Shown piece after piece: positions 56,683 to 64,000 of a stretch of 64,000 bases of DNA. The translations under genes were made by a program, and so were the position numbers. The notes under the pieces are model-generated. The model saw only the letters and a list, made by a program, of their open reading frames with translations, searched no databases and was not told the DNA's origin. Where the stretch lies: contig NZ_JACIJG010000001.1 of assembly GCF_014199265.1 (NCBI RefSeq), positions 404,946 through 468,945 on the forward strand, written 5' to 3'. Within the stretch, counting starts at the first letter, position 1, and every line of letters starts with the position of its first letter. Source of the stretch: Brucella daejeonensis (GTDB taxonomy: Bacteria > Pseudomonadota > Alphaproteobacteria > Rhizobiales > Rhizobiaceae).

Positions 56683-57303
56683 ATGAGCCTTGAAGTCTGG
56701 TTTGCATTTTCCGCCGCGTCCATCGTGCTCCTGGTCATTCCGGGCCCGACCGTTCTGCTCGTCGTTTCCTATGCGCTGGGGCAGGGCTGGAAAGCGGCTT
56801 TGCCGATGGCGGCAGGCGTCGCATTGGGCGATTTCACGGCGATGACGCTTTCCATGCTTGGCGTCGGCGCGCTGCTGGCAGCGTCCGCGACCGTTTTCAC
56901 GCTCGTCAAATGGGCAGGCGCTGCCTATCTCGTCTGGCTTGGCATAAAACTGTTCCGCGCGGGCGGAACGCTTCATGCCAGCGCGCGTTACGACAGTGTG
57001 CATCCAGCCCGGATGCTGGTTCATGCCTGGCTTGTGACAGCGCTCAATCCGAAGAGCATCACCTTTTTCGTGGCTTTCCTGCCTCAGTTTCTCAGCCCGC
57101 ACAGGGATTTTACGACCCAGATGCTCGTTTTCGAAAGCACGTTTCTGGTGTTCGCATTCCTCAATGCCTTTGCCTATGCGCTTCTCGCCACCCGGGCGCG
57201 GCGCTTTTTCTCAAGCGAGCGGGCGCTACGCCTCTTCAATCGGGCTGGCGGGTCATTGCTGGTCGGTGCTGGTGTCGTCACCGCTTCGATGCGATCAGCC
57301 TGA
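56683..57303 (+). CDS. LysE/RhtB-family amino-acid exporter
   Basis: 206 residues, five to six membrane helices. The LysE signature is at the front: [40 protein letters not shown] (with IPGP), followed by [21 protein letters not shown] and [21 protein letters not shown]. Substrate unknown. GGGAGG precedes the ATG. Its 3' end overlaps the convergent yaiI-like gene by 9 bp. Confidence 0.88.
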   Translation: MSLEVWFAFSAASIVLLVIPGPTVLLVVSYALGQGWKAALPMAAGVALGDFTAMTLSMLGVGALLAASATVFTLVKWAGAAYLVWLGIKLFRAGGTLHASARYDSVHPARMLVHAWLVTALNPKSITFFVAFLPQFLSPHRDFTTQMLVFESTFLVFAFLNAFAYALLATRARRFFSSERALRLFNRAGGSLLVGAGVVTASMRSA

Positions 57304-57780
57304 GACGAAACCGGCACGCTTCAGGCGGACGATGGCGAGATCGAGTGCGGAAAGAAATGCCGAGCGGTCCTTCGGCGAAAAGGGGGCGGGGCCGCCGGTG
57401 ATTTCGCCAGCGGAACGCAAGCTGTCCATCAGATTGCGTGTTGCAAGCGTATTCCCGATGGTGCTTTGGGTGTGAACGCGTCCGTTCGGAGCGATCACCG
57501 AAGCGCCTTTTTCGAGCGAGCGGCTTGCCAGTGGAATATCGGCAGTGATCACGATTGCGCCCGGTCGCGAATTTTCGGCGATCCAGTCGTCGGCCGCATC
57601 GAGCCTGTCTGAAACCACGATACGCTCTACCCGCTCCGCATCGCGGGGGATGGCGATGAAGCTGTTGGCGACAAGCATGACCGGCAGATTATGCCGTTCC
57701 GCCACCCGATAAATTTCAGCTTTCACCGGACAGGCATCTGCGTCGACAAGAATGCGGATCGTTTCTGGTTTCCTGTTCAT
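57295..57780 (-). CDS. UPF0178 (YaiI/YqxD, DUF188) protein
   Basis: 161 residues of the DUF188 PIN-like fold: [65 protein letters not shown], and [24 protein letters not shown]. The conserved acidic residues fit a metal-dependent nuclease-like site, but the activity is not known. Confidence 0.88.
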   Translation of the reverse strand: MNRKPETIRILVDADACPVKAEIYRVAERHNLPVMLVANSFIAIPRDAERVERIVVSDRLDAADDWIAENSRPGAIVITADIPLASRSLEKGASVIAPNGRVHTQSTIGNTLATRNLMDSLRSAGEITGGPAPFSPKDRSAFLSALDLAIVRLKRAGFVSG

Positions 57781-57896
57781 GCCGCTTCATAAAATGCGGG
57801 CGGCTGTTTGGCAAATTCAACGCTGCGATCAGTTTTATGCGATAGGCGTTTGTTGCGAACCGGTATATGGCGGGCCGACCAAATGAGAGTTCCGCC

Positions 57897-58754
57897 ATGG
57901 CTGCCCGCTTTTTCCCCGTAATGTTCGTCCTGCTTTGGGCCACCGGCTTCATTGGAGCGGGGCTTTCCATGCCCTATGCAGAGCCCTTCACCTTCATGGC
58001 CGTCCGTTTCTGCGTTGCCGCTGCAATCATGACGCTCTGGGCGCTGGCGAGCAGGGGCGCCTGGCCGAAAGGCAAGGCGCTTCTTCATGCGGCAATTGCC
58101 GGATGTCTGATCCATGGCGTCTATCTTTCCGCGCTGTTCTGGGCGGTTCATCATGGTCTTCCTGCCGGCATGTCCGGTCTGGTGGCCGGTCTTCAACCGA
58201 TGCTGACCACGCTGATCGCCGCCGTCCTTCTGGGCGAAAGGGCGAGCGGGCGGCAATGGTCGGGGCTTCTGATCGGCTTCTGCGGTGTCGCCATGGTGGT
58301 ATGGCCCAAATTTTCCGCCGGAAGCGGTGTTGATCCTGAAAGTCTGGCAGCGGCGTTTCTGGCGGTCGTGGCGATCAGCACCGGGACGGTCTGGCAGAAG
58401 CGGTTCGGCACGGCTGGCGATTTGAAGACCGGCACGGCGGTTCAGTATATTGCCGCCGCGATCTTGACGGCGGTCTGCGCTTTCGCGTTCGAAACGCGCG
58501 TGGTGGTCTGGTCGCCACCGCTGATCGTCGCGCTGGTCTGGCTGACGCTTGCGATTTCCATAGGCGCCATCCTGGCGCTTCTGGTCATGATCCGCGAAGG
58601 CGCGATGTCGAAAGTGGCGTCGCTCTTCTATCTCGTCCCCGGAGCGGCGGCTATCATGGCCTATCTGATTTTCGGAGAAACGCTGTCGGCCATCCAGATT
58701 GCGGGCATGGTCGTGACGACGCTTGGTGTCGCGCTGACTACCTTGCGTCGATAA
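57897..58754 (+). CDS. EamA/DMT-superfamily transporter
   Basis: About 285 residues, ten predicted helices in two EamA repeats (FFPVMFVLLWATGFIGAGLSMPYAEPFTFMAVRF and WLTLAISIGAILALLVMIREGAMSKVASLFYLVPGAAAIMAYLIFGETLS). Substrate unknown. I chose the ATG at 57897, where the membrane segment starts; the ATG at 57867 is possible. Its 3' end overlaps the convergent yihY gene by 17 bp. Confidence 0.86.
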   Translation: MAARFFPVMFVLLWATGFIGAGLSMPYAEPFTFMAVRFCVAAAIMTLWALASRGAWPKGKALLHAAIAGCLIHGVYLSALFWAVHHGLPAGMSGLVAGLQPMLTTLIAAVLLGERASGRQWSGLLIGFCGVAMVVWPKFSAGSGVDPESLAAAFLAVVAISTGTVWQKRFGTAGDLKTGTAVQYIAAAILTAVCAFAFETRVVVWSPPLIVALVWLTLAISIGAILALLVMIREGAMSKVASLFYLVPGAAAIMAYLIFGETLSAIQIAGMVVTTLGVALTTLRR

Positions 58755-59604
58755 GCTCCGGCTGCTGTTCGCGCTTGCGAAAATTCATGATCGCCGCATT
58801 GATCTCCGCGCCGATGATGAAAATTGCCGACAGCATGTAGAGAAAGACGATTGCCACCATGATCGAGGCAAGGCCCGCATAGGTGCTGACATAGTTGGCG
58901 AAGGTTTCCAGATATTTGGCGAAGGCCATGGCGGCGGCAAGCCAGGCGGCGAGCGTAATCAGAATGCCGGGCAGGATGTCGCCGAGGCTGCGCCGTCCGG
59001 CCGGTAGCCAGATATGCACCGTGAACAGCGCCAGAACCAGAACCGCCACTGCGATCGTATATCGCCAGAAGGCAATGGTGCCGGTGAATGGCGCGATGTC
59101 GGGGAACCATTGTTCGGCAATACGCACGGCAAGCGGCGCCAGAACCAGCAGGAAGCTGATGGCCATCAGGCTGAGCGTTCCCACCAGAACGAAGCCGAGG
59201 CTTTGCAGGCGGCAAAAGACGATGGAGCGCTGGTCGGTCACGCGGTAGGCGCGATTGAGCGCAATGCGCAACGCTTCCACGCCGTTGGAGGCAAAATAGG
59301 CCGCGGCGATCACGCTGAGGGTCAAAAGCCCGCTGCGCTGCACCGTCAAGACGTTCGTGACCTCGTTGGCGATGGGGCCGGCAATGTTCGACGGCCACAT
59401 GTCGAAAATGACATGCACTGCCGTATCCGCGAATTCCCTGGTGCCGAGAAAACTCGCAAGCGTCGTCGCAAAGATCAGAAACGGAAACAGCGCCATCAGG
59501 CCGGAAAGGGCGATATGGCTGGCGAAGGCCCAGCCATCGTCCGAGCTGAAATGACCGAGCGCATCAGAACCGACCTGACGGAAAAAACGTCCGATTTTTC
59601 GCAT
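58738..59604 (-). CDS. YihY/BrkB-family membrane protein
   Basis: 288 residues, six membrane helices. Family features: ASHIALSGLMALFPFLIFATTLASFLG, LTLSVIAAAYFASNGVEALRIALNRAYRV, SLMAISFLLVLAPLAV and YVSTYAGLASIMVAIVFLYMLSAIFIIGAEINAAI. Formerly annotated as ribonuclease BN, which is wrong for this family; the role is unknown. Confidence 0.88.
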   Translation of the reverse strand: MRKIGRFFRQVGSDALGHFSSDDGWAFASHIALSGLMALFPFLIFATTLASFLGTREFADTAVHVIFDMWPSNIAGPIANEVTNVLTVQRSGLLTLSVIAAAYFASNGVEALRIALNRAYRVTDQRSIVFCRLQSLGFVLVGTLSLMAISFLLVLAPLAVRIAEQWFPDIAPFTGTIAFWRYTIAVAVLVLALFTVHIWLPAGRRSLGDILPGILITLAAWLAAAMAFAKYLETFANYVSTYAGLASIMVAIVFLYMLSAIFIIGAEINAAIMNFRKREQQPELIDAR

Positions 59605-59746
59605 CCGCAGATTTGCCCTCGAAGCGTTGGCCAGTGTTTCAAGGCCTTAAATCTAGCATCGCGGCAGGGATTGCAAGGCCATTGGCGTTTTAAAGATTTT
59701 GCGAATCAAGCACTGTGGTGCAAACGCGGCGGCAGGAAAACGGGAA

Positions 59747-60589
59747 ATGGTACTACCGGATCGAAAGCGGAGCATTCTCATTACCGGCTGTTCGTCCGGC
59801 ATCGGGGCCTATTGCGCGGAGACGCTGCACGGCCAGGGCTGGCGGGTTTTCGCCACGGCGCGCAAGGAGGGGGACATCGCCGCCCTGCGGGCAAAGGGGC
59901 TTGAGGCTTTCTATCTCGACTATACCGAGCCGGAATCGATTGCCGCATTGGCGGACAGTATCCTGTGCCTCACGGACGGTCGGCTCGACGCGCTCTTCAA
60001 CAATGGCGCTTATGCCCAACCGGGTGCGATAGAGGACCTGCCGGTCGAGGCGCTTCGCGCGCAGTTCGAAGCCAATTTCTTCGGCTGGCACGATCTGACG
60101 CGGCGGATCGTTCCGATCATGCGCAGGCAGGGACATGGGCGCATCGTGCATTGTTCCTCGATTCTCGGTCTTGTGCCGATGAAGTGGCGCGGAGCCTATG
60201 TGGCGTCGAAATTCGCGCTTGAAGGGTTGATGCTCGCCCAGCGTATGGAGCTGGAAGGCTCCGGCATCGAGGTCTCGCTGATCGAACCCGGCCCCATCGC
60301 TTCGCGCTTTACCTATAATGCCGCCGTCCATGCCGAAGCCAGTATCGACATGGAGGCTTCCGTGCACCGCGAGCTTTATCGGCGTCAGATGGCGAAATTG
60401 AAAAGCGGTGGCACGAAATCGAAGAACAAGCTTGGACCGGAAGCCGTCTATGCTGTACTGCTTCATGCATTGGAGGCGCCGCGTCCTCGTCCGCATTACG
60501 TGGTAACGAGGCCGGCGAAACTTGGGTCTCTCGCGCGGCGTCTGATGCCTGCGCGCTGGCTCTACCGGATGCTGTCCGACCAGTCGTGA
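59747..60589 (+). CDS. Short-chain dehydrogenase/reductase
   Basis: About 280 residues of the classical SDR fold from the ATG at 59747 (GGGAA just upstream). SILITGCSSGIGAYCAETL (TGxxxGIG cofactor loop), NNGAYAQPG (NNAG variant), catalytic Ser in GRIVHCSSILGLVPM, and YVASKFALEG (Y-x3-K). The lack of an Asp/Arg pair after strand 2 is ambiguous, though ARKE suggests NADP. The C-terminus (RPAKLGSLARRLMPARWLYRML) is basic and amphipathic, perhaps membrane-associated. Substrate unknown. Confidence 0.88.
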   Translation: MVLPDRKRSILITGCSSGIGAYCAETLHGQGWRVFATARKEGDIAALRAKGLEAFYLDYTEPESIAALADSILCLTDGRLDALFNNGAYAQPGAIEDLPVEALRAQFEANFFGWHDLTRRIVPIMRRQGHGRIVHCSSILGLVPMKWRGAYVASKFALEGLMLAQRMELEGSGIEVSLIEPGPIASRFTYNAAVHAEASIDMEASVHRELYRRQMAKLKSGGTKSKNKLGPEAVYAVLLHALEAPRPRPHYVVTRPAKLGSLARRLMPARWLYRMLSDQS

Positions 60590-60603
60590 GGCAGGAAACA
60601 GCA

Positions 60604-60622
60604 CCTATTGGAAGGAAATAGG
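60604..60622 (+). promoter_or_regulatory. Hairpin presenting the Shine-Dalgarno of the HIG1 gene
   Basis: CCTATT-GGAAGGA-AATAGG ends one base before the ATG. The ribosome binding site forms the 7-nt loop of a perfect 6-bp hairpin. Confidence 0.4.
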
Positions 60623-60826
60623 ATGGACGTTCTGTTCAAGGGCGCGGCAATGGTGGCCATGCTTGCCGTGGCCGTCGTGCTGATCATCGGCCTGCGCAAC
60701 ATGATGCGCGGCGGCGATGGCAATTTTTCCAACAAGATGATGCAATTGCGCGTCTTTCTGCAATTCATCGCCGTGCTTCTGATTGTCGGGGCGATCTATT
60801 ACGCGCGCGTGAAAAACGGTCAGTAA
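60623..60826 (+). CDS. HIG1-domain twin transmembrane protein
   Basis: 67 residues, two membrane helices (~6-28 and ~45-63) around a short basic loop. The second begins NKMMQLRVFLQFIAVLLIV, which fits the HIG1 motif (Q-x-R-V-x-x-Q). Mitochondrial HIG1 proteins regulate cytochrome oxidase; bacterial members are thought to act on respiratory complexes. It lies 4 nt before the adenosyltransferase gene, so they are co-transcribed. Confidence 0.83.
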   Translation: MDVLFKGAAMVAMLAVAVVLIIGLRNMMRGGDGNFSNKMMQLRVFLQFIAVLLIVGAIYYARVKNGQ

Positions 60827-60829
60827 GGC

Positions 60830-61420
60830 ATGGTCAGGCTCAACAAGATCTACACCAAAACCGGCGACAACGGCACGACGGGGCTTGCAAGCGGACCGCG
60901 TCGGCTCAAAAGCGACCTGCGTGTGGAAGCCTATGGCACGGTGGACGAGACCAATGCCTGTATCGGTATGGCGCGCATCCATACGGGCGGAGCCGACTAT
61001 TCCCATGCCGAAATCGACGCAATGCTGGCGCGTATCCAGAACGACCTCTTCGATCTTGGTGCCGATCTGTCCACGCCGGACGACGGCAAACCGCTTTCCT
61101 ACGAGCCCCTGCGTATCGTCGCTTCTCAGGTATCGCGGGTCGAAGCGGATATCGACCGGCTCAATGCCGATCTCCAGCCCTTGCGCTCATTCATCCTGCC
61201 GGGCGGTTCGGCGGCCTCGGCGGCGTTGCACCTTGCGCGCACGGTATCGCGCCGGGCGGAACGGCTGATGGTTGCGCTTGCCCGGAGCGAAGGGGAAACC
61301 GTTTCGGCCGAGGCGCTGCAATATATCAATCGCCTCTCCGATTTCCTGTTCGTCGCGTCACGCGCCGTTAATGACAATGGCGCGAAAGATGTGCTTTGGG
61401 TGCCGGGGGCTAATCGTTAG
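60830..61420 (+). CDS. PduO-type corrinoid adenosyltransferase
   Basis: Transfers the adenosyl group of ATP to cob(I)alamin. 196 residues of the PduO helical-bundle family: VRLNKIYTKTGDNGTTGLASGPRRLKSDLRVEAYGTVDETNACIG (ATP loop TKTGDNGTTGL), then SFILPGGSAASAALHLARTVSRRAERLMVAL (Arg residues of the active site) and YINRLSDFLFVASRAVND. Convergent with queE. Confidence 0.92.
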   Translation: MVRLNKIYTKTGDNGTTGLASGPRRLKSDLRVEAYGTVDETNACIGMARIHTGGADYSHAEIDAMLARIQNDLFDLGADLSTPDDGKPLSYEPLRIVASQVSRVEADIDRLNADLQPLRSFILPGGSAASAALHLARTVSRRAERLMVALARSEGETVSAEALQYINRLSDFLFVASRAVNDNGAKDVLWVPGANR

Positions 61421-61422
61421 TC

Positions 61423-61480
61423 TTTAGTGTCTGGAACAAAAGCGGCAGACCGGCATGGCGACTTTTGAACAGACACTAAA
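61423..61480. terminator. Long inverted repeat between convergent genes
   Basis: TTTAGTGTCTG (61423-61433) and CAGACACTAAA (61470-61480), perfect 11-bp arms; AAAG/CTTT near 61438 and 61462 can extend the stem. The right arm contains the stop codon of queE. A bidirectional terminator is the simplest reading. Confidence 0.6.
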
Positions 61481-62204
61481 CGCCGCGCTTGTTGCCCCAG
61501 ATTAGCACATGCAGTTGCGGCAGTACATGCGCCGCGAACCAGCCATCGTGGATCACTTTCTCGACCAGCCATTCCATGCGCCGCATGATGCCGTCGATGT
61601 CGATTGCGGCATCATCCGCTTCCGGCGGCGGCGGAGTATGGTTGCCGGGCTGGAGATAGACCGGCAGATGAGGGTGACGCGCTGCCGTCTCTCTGGCAAA
61701 AACATAGTCGGCATCGTCGAACACCACGAATTTCAGCACCGTGCGCGGGTTTTGACCTGCCGCCTCGATACAGGCCGCCAATGCGTCGGGGACGGCTTCC
61801 ATCCCGCTGGATGGCGGCTTGGGGCTGAGCACGAGCGTATCGAGTTGCTGAAACCAGTCCCTGGCGAGCGAGCCCTGTGTTTCGAGCGCGAAACGGTAGC
61901 CCTCCGCCTTGCCGCGCTTGATCAGCGGACCCAATGGCTGAATGGCCGGATTGCCGCCCGAAAGTGACACTGTTATCGGCTTTTGACCGGAAAGTGTCGT
62001 CACCTCGCGCCAGATTTCCTCGACGCTCATCGGCTTCCAGTCATGCCGAAAACGGCTTTCCACCGCGTACAGGCTGTCGCACCACGCGCAGCGATAATCG
62101 CATCCGCCGGTGCGCACAAAGACGGTCGGCTCACCGATCAGCACACCTTCGCCCTGAATGGTCGGGCCGAAAATTTCGCTGATACGGATTTCGGAGCCGC
62201 TCAT
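61476..62204 (-). CDS. queE: 7-carboxy-7-deazaguanine synthase
   Basis: Radical SAM enzyme that makes 7-carboxy-7-deazaguanine, the second product in queuosine precursor synthesis. 242 residues from the ATG at 62204, which overlaps the queD stop (ATGA). [36 protein letters not shown] carries a C-x3-C-x2-C cluster (~30-37), the normal radical SAM spacing, and [14 protein letters not shown] supplies the GGE-like SAM contact. The C-terminus ends in the WGNKRGV motif typical of the family. Confidence 0.94.
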   Translation of the reverse strand: MSGSEIRISEIFGPTIQGEGVLIGEPTVFVRTGGCDYRCAWCDSLYAVESRFRHDWKPMSVEEIWREVTTLSGQKPITVSLSGGNPAIQPLGPLIKRGKAEGYRFALETQGSLARDWFQQLDTLVLSPKPPSSGMEAVPDALAACIEAAGQNPRTVLKFVVFDDADYVFARETAARHPHLPVYLQPGNHTPPPPEADDAAIDIDGIMRRMEWLVEKVIHDGWFAAHVLPQLHVLIWGNKRGV

Positions 62205-62557
62205 GGCCGGTATTCCGCCCAGGTTTTTGGCGTTTCGCTGACCCGCACGGCAGAAATTTCCGGCCAGCGCGCGCGACACCAGTCAAAGAAATGTTTTGCC
62301 AGTGTTTCGGCAGTGGTTTGCTCATGCCCCAGCACGTCGTTGAGGTGCCGATGGTCAAAACAGTCGTCGATATAGCGCTTGAACGGTGCCAATTCGTGAT
62401 AGTCGCGCACAAAGCCATACCGATTGAGATCGGGCGCGGAGAGTTCCACCTCCACGATATAGTTATGGCCGTGCAGACGCGCGCATTGATGATCGGCGGG
62501 CAGACCTGTGAGCTGGTGCGAGGCGGAAAAGTGAAATTCCTTGGTGATGCGAAACAT
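62201..62557 (-). CDS. queD: 6-carboxytetrahydropterin synthase
   Basis: Converts dihydroneopterin triphosphate to 6-carboxy-tetrahydropterin. 118 residues: zinc ligands in [11 protein letters not shown] (His) and [13 protein letters not shown] (HGH), catalytic Cys in [10 protein letters not shown] (~26), and Glu in [12 protein letters not shown]. Starts within the queC stop (TGATG) and overlaps queE; the three genes are translationally coupled. Confidence 0.95.
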   Translation of the reverse strand: MFRITKEFHFSASHQLTGLPADHQCARLHGHNYIVEVELSAPDLNRYGFVRDYHELAPFKRYIDDCFDHRHLNDVLGHEQTTAETLAKHFFDWCRARWPEISAVRVSETPKTWAEYRP

Positions 62558-63255
62558 CAGGCATTCCTCGCTTCCGTGGCGGTGCGCCAGAAGTCGGCAT
62601 CTTCATAGACTGTCGGGTCATCGATCCCCGCAATATGAAAGGCCTCGCGCCGTTCCACGCAGGTACCGCAGCGCCCGCAATGATGCTCTCCGCCCTTGTA
62701 GCACGACCAGGTCGCCTCGAAGGGCGTGGCGTGTTTCGCGCCGTCAACGACAATGTCGGCTTTCGTCGCGTGCACATAGGGTGCAAGCAGTTTTATGTTC
62801 GCATAACCGTCGAGCGCATGGTTCTGCATGATCTGGAAAGCGTCGATGAAGCCGGGGCGGCAGTCGGGATAGATGAAGTGATCGCCGCCATGAACGGCAA
62901 GGGCCACGGCTTCAGCCTTCTGTGCGGCGGCCACGCCGAAGGCAATGGCCAGCATGATGGCGTTGCGGTTCGGCACGACGGTGATCTTCATCGTTTCTTC
63001 GGCATAGTGGCCATCGGGTACGTCGAGATCGTCGGTGAGCGCCGACCCGGTCAGGCTGGCGCCGATGTTTCCGATATCGATGACCTGATGCGGAACGCCC
63101 AGCCGTTCGGCGCAGGCCCGGGCCGAATCCAGTTCCTTCTTGTGGCGCTGGCCATAATCGAAGGAGAGAAGAGAGGTGAGGTCATGTTCCGCCGCGATCC
63201 TGTGTGCGAGCGAAACGGAATCGAGTCCGCCGGAGCAGACGACAAGCGTTTTCAT
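62557..63255 (-). CDS. queC: 7-cyano-7-deazaguanine synthase
   Basis: Makes preQ0, ATP-dependent. 232 residues: PP-loop VVCSGGLDSVSLAHRI at the N-terminus, RNAIMLAIAFGVAAAQ, and the zinc site SCYKGGEHHCGRCGTCVERREAF with its four cysteines. First gene of queC-queD-queE. queF, tgt and queA are not in the window. Confidence 0.95.
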   Translation of the reverse strand: MKTLVVCSGGLDSVSLAHRIAAEHDLTSLLSFDYGQRHKKELDSARACAERLGVPHQVIDIGNIGASLTGSALTDDLDVPDGHYAEETMKITVVPNRNAIMLAIAFGVAAAQKAEAVALAVHGGDHFIYPDCRPGFIDAFQIMQNHALDGYANIKLLAPYVHATKADIVVDGAKHATPFEATWSCYKGGEHHCGRCGTCVERREAFHIAGIDDPTVYEDADFWRTATEARNA

Positions 63256-63614
63256 GTTCAGTGTCCTTGTTTTGACCGGGTAGGCTGCGACCGGATATGC
63301 AGGTGTTTCCTAAACCAAGGCGCCCGTCTTGTAAACGGCATCGAAACGGGGGCCGGGGTCACACGGCTTTGGAATGACGTCCTGCCAGAATAAACTGATT
63401 TTAATCGATATAGCGTCCGGTGCATGATTGACGTGCACGTCAACCGTCATTAGGTTTCGTGCCGGTTCCCGGCGGACAGGCAGCGCATTTGCGTCACGAT
63501 CCAATCTGCGCCCCAATCTGCGCCGGTGCCGCTTTCATGTCGGATTTTGACATGCGGGTGGGAGTTCACGGCGGCATAGTCGTGCTGCAGAAGTCATTGA
63601 AGAGGTAATCGCGG
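63256..63614. other. Intergenic region between queC and etfB
   Basis: 359 bp between divergent genes, without a convincing ORF. Contains the palindrome at 63428-63443. I looked for a preQ1 riboswitch upstream of queC and saw none. Confidence 0.4.
63428..63443. promoter_or_regulatory. 16-bp perfect palindrome upstream of etfB
   Basis: TTGACGTGCACGTCAA. It also contains a TTGACG -35-like hexamer. The TTGACGT..ACGTCAA form resembles sites of MerR-family LiuR, regulator of branched-chain amino-acid degradation, which feeds electrons into ETF; that link is inference. Confidence 0.4.
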
Positions 63615-64000
63615 ATGAAAGTCCTTGTCGCAGTGAAACGTGTTGTTGATTACAACGTCAAGATCCGTGTTAAGGGGGACGGTTCGGGAGTTGAGCTTTC
63701 GAACGTGAAGATGTCGATGAACCCTTTTGACGAGATCGCGGTTGAGGAAGCGATCCGTTTGAAGGAAGCAGGCAAGGTGTCGGAGATCGTGGCGGTTTCC
63801 GTTGGCCCGGCGCAGGCGCAGGAAACGCTGCGCACGGCGCTCGCCATGGGTGCGGACCGCGCCATCCTGGTCAAGAGCGACGAGACGGTGGAACCGCTCG
63901 GCGTCGCCAAGGTCTTGAAGGGCGTGGTCGATGCGGAAAAGCCCGGCCTCGTCTTCCTCGGCAAGCAGGCGATCGACGATGACAGCAACCAGACCGGCCA
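63615..64000 (+). CDS. etfB: Electron transfer flavoprotein beta subunit (3' end outside window)
   Basis: Small subunit of ETF, which takes electrons from acyl-CoA dehydrogenases. The visible ~128 residues include [55 protein letters not shown] and [27 protein letters not shown], the AMP-binding N-terminal part of EtfB. GAGGTAATC precedes the ATG. etfA is expected next, to the right of the window. Confidence 0.95.
   Translation, partial: MKVLVAVKRVVDYNVKIRVKGDGSGVELSNVKMSMNPFDEIAVEEAIRLKEAGKVSEIVAVSVGPAQAQETLRTALAMGADRAILVKSDETVEPLGVAKVLKGVVDAEKPGLVFLGKQAIDDDSNQTG

Noticed and set aside
63310..63360. tRNA-like segment upstream of queC (CCGT-CTTGTAA-ACGG resembles a tRNA-Thr anticodon arm)
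   Set aside because: No acceptor stem, D arm or T arm with the GTTCRA core can be drawn around it, and the stem is only 4 bp.

Overview
The window is core chromosome of an alphaproteobacterium of the order Rhizobiales (Hyphomicrobiales), most likely Brucella in the broad sense (Brucella/Ochrobactrum). The grounds are the protein sequences, a C-terminally extended L19, the hemC-hemD-mic60-hemY cluster, perfect CtrA boxes in front of division genes, and 104-105 bp palindromic repeats with TAGAGC/GCTCTA ends that match the architecture described for the Bru-RS elements of Brucella. I see no rRNA, tRNA, CRISPR array, intact insertion sequence or prophage. The genus call is from sequence recognition only; no database search was run.

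Layout. 1-6.9 kb: the 5' part of xerC, then rimM-trmD, an antisense NCS1 permease, rplS, leuC and a GNAT acetyltransferase. 7.3-10.9 kb: sdhCDAB, followed by a duplicated copy of the sdhB 3' end. 11-15 kb: small enzymes (VOC protein, exported Dabb protein, OsmC, UbiH-like hydroxylase, TesB). 15.2-20.9 kb: amtB behind a sigma-54 promoter but without glnK, then ftsK, lolA and xth. 20.9-22.8 kb: a cyclic-nucleotide-binding protein with no output domain, a CenR-like response regulator and an L,D-transpeptidase, all plausible envelope functions. 23-28 kb: NCS2 permease, MocR regulator divergent from an EamA exporter, and a repeat-rich interval. 27.3-30.8 kb: a tight minus-strand operon tsaD-gpsA-yciI-EVE-methyltransferase. 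30.9-35.6 kb: hemC-hemD-mic60-hemY. 35.9-44.4 kb: terB-like, MFS, aquaporin, a phage-like small lipoprotein, ftsE-ftsX-ydcF, plsC, ppa, yggT; two inverted Bru-RS copies flank most of this block. 44.6-50.2 kb: chaC, DUF2125, methyltransferase-hisC-tyrC, hpt. 50.2-57.8 kb: argH-lptM-lysA-TIGR02302, tlpA divergent from argH, LysE exporter, YaiI. 57.9-64 kb: EamA, YihY, SDR, HIG1, PduO-type adenosyltransferase, queC-queD-queE, and the start of etfB.

How the genes connect. Several blocks are single pathways: succinate dehydrogenase (complex II), haem synthesis with the Mic60-like membrane protein, queuosine precursor synthesis, the last steps of lysine and arginine synthesis, aromatic/histidine transamination (hisC-tyrC), and division/envelope (ftsK, lolA, ftsEX, lptM, L,D-transpeptidase, CenR-like regulator). 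Two perfect CtrA boxes at almost the same distance upstream of ftsK and ftsE tie both to the cell-cycle master regulator.

I did not find a convincing new multi-gene system. The most interesting signals are regulatory and structural: the paired CtrA boxes, the solitary sigma-54-controlled amtB, the sdhB tail duplication, repeat elements that supply stop codons or a C-terminus to neighbouring genes, an unnamed second repeat family, and a lone phage-like lipoprotein gene.
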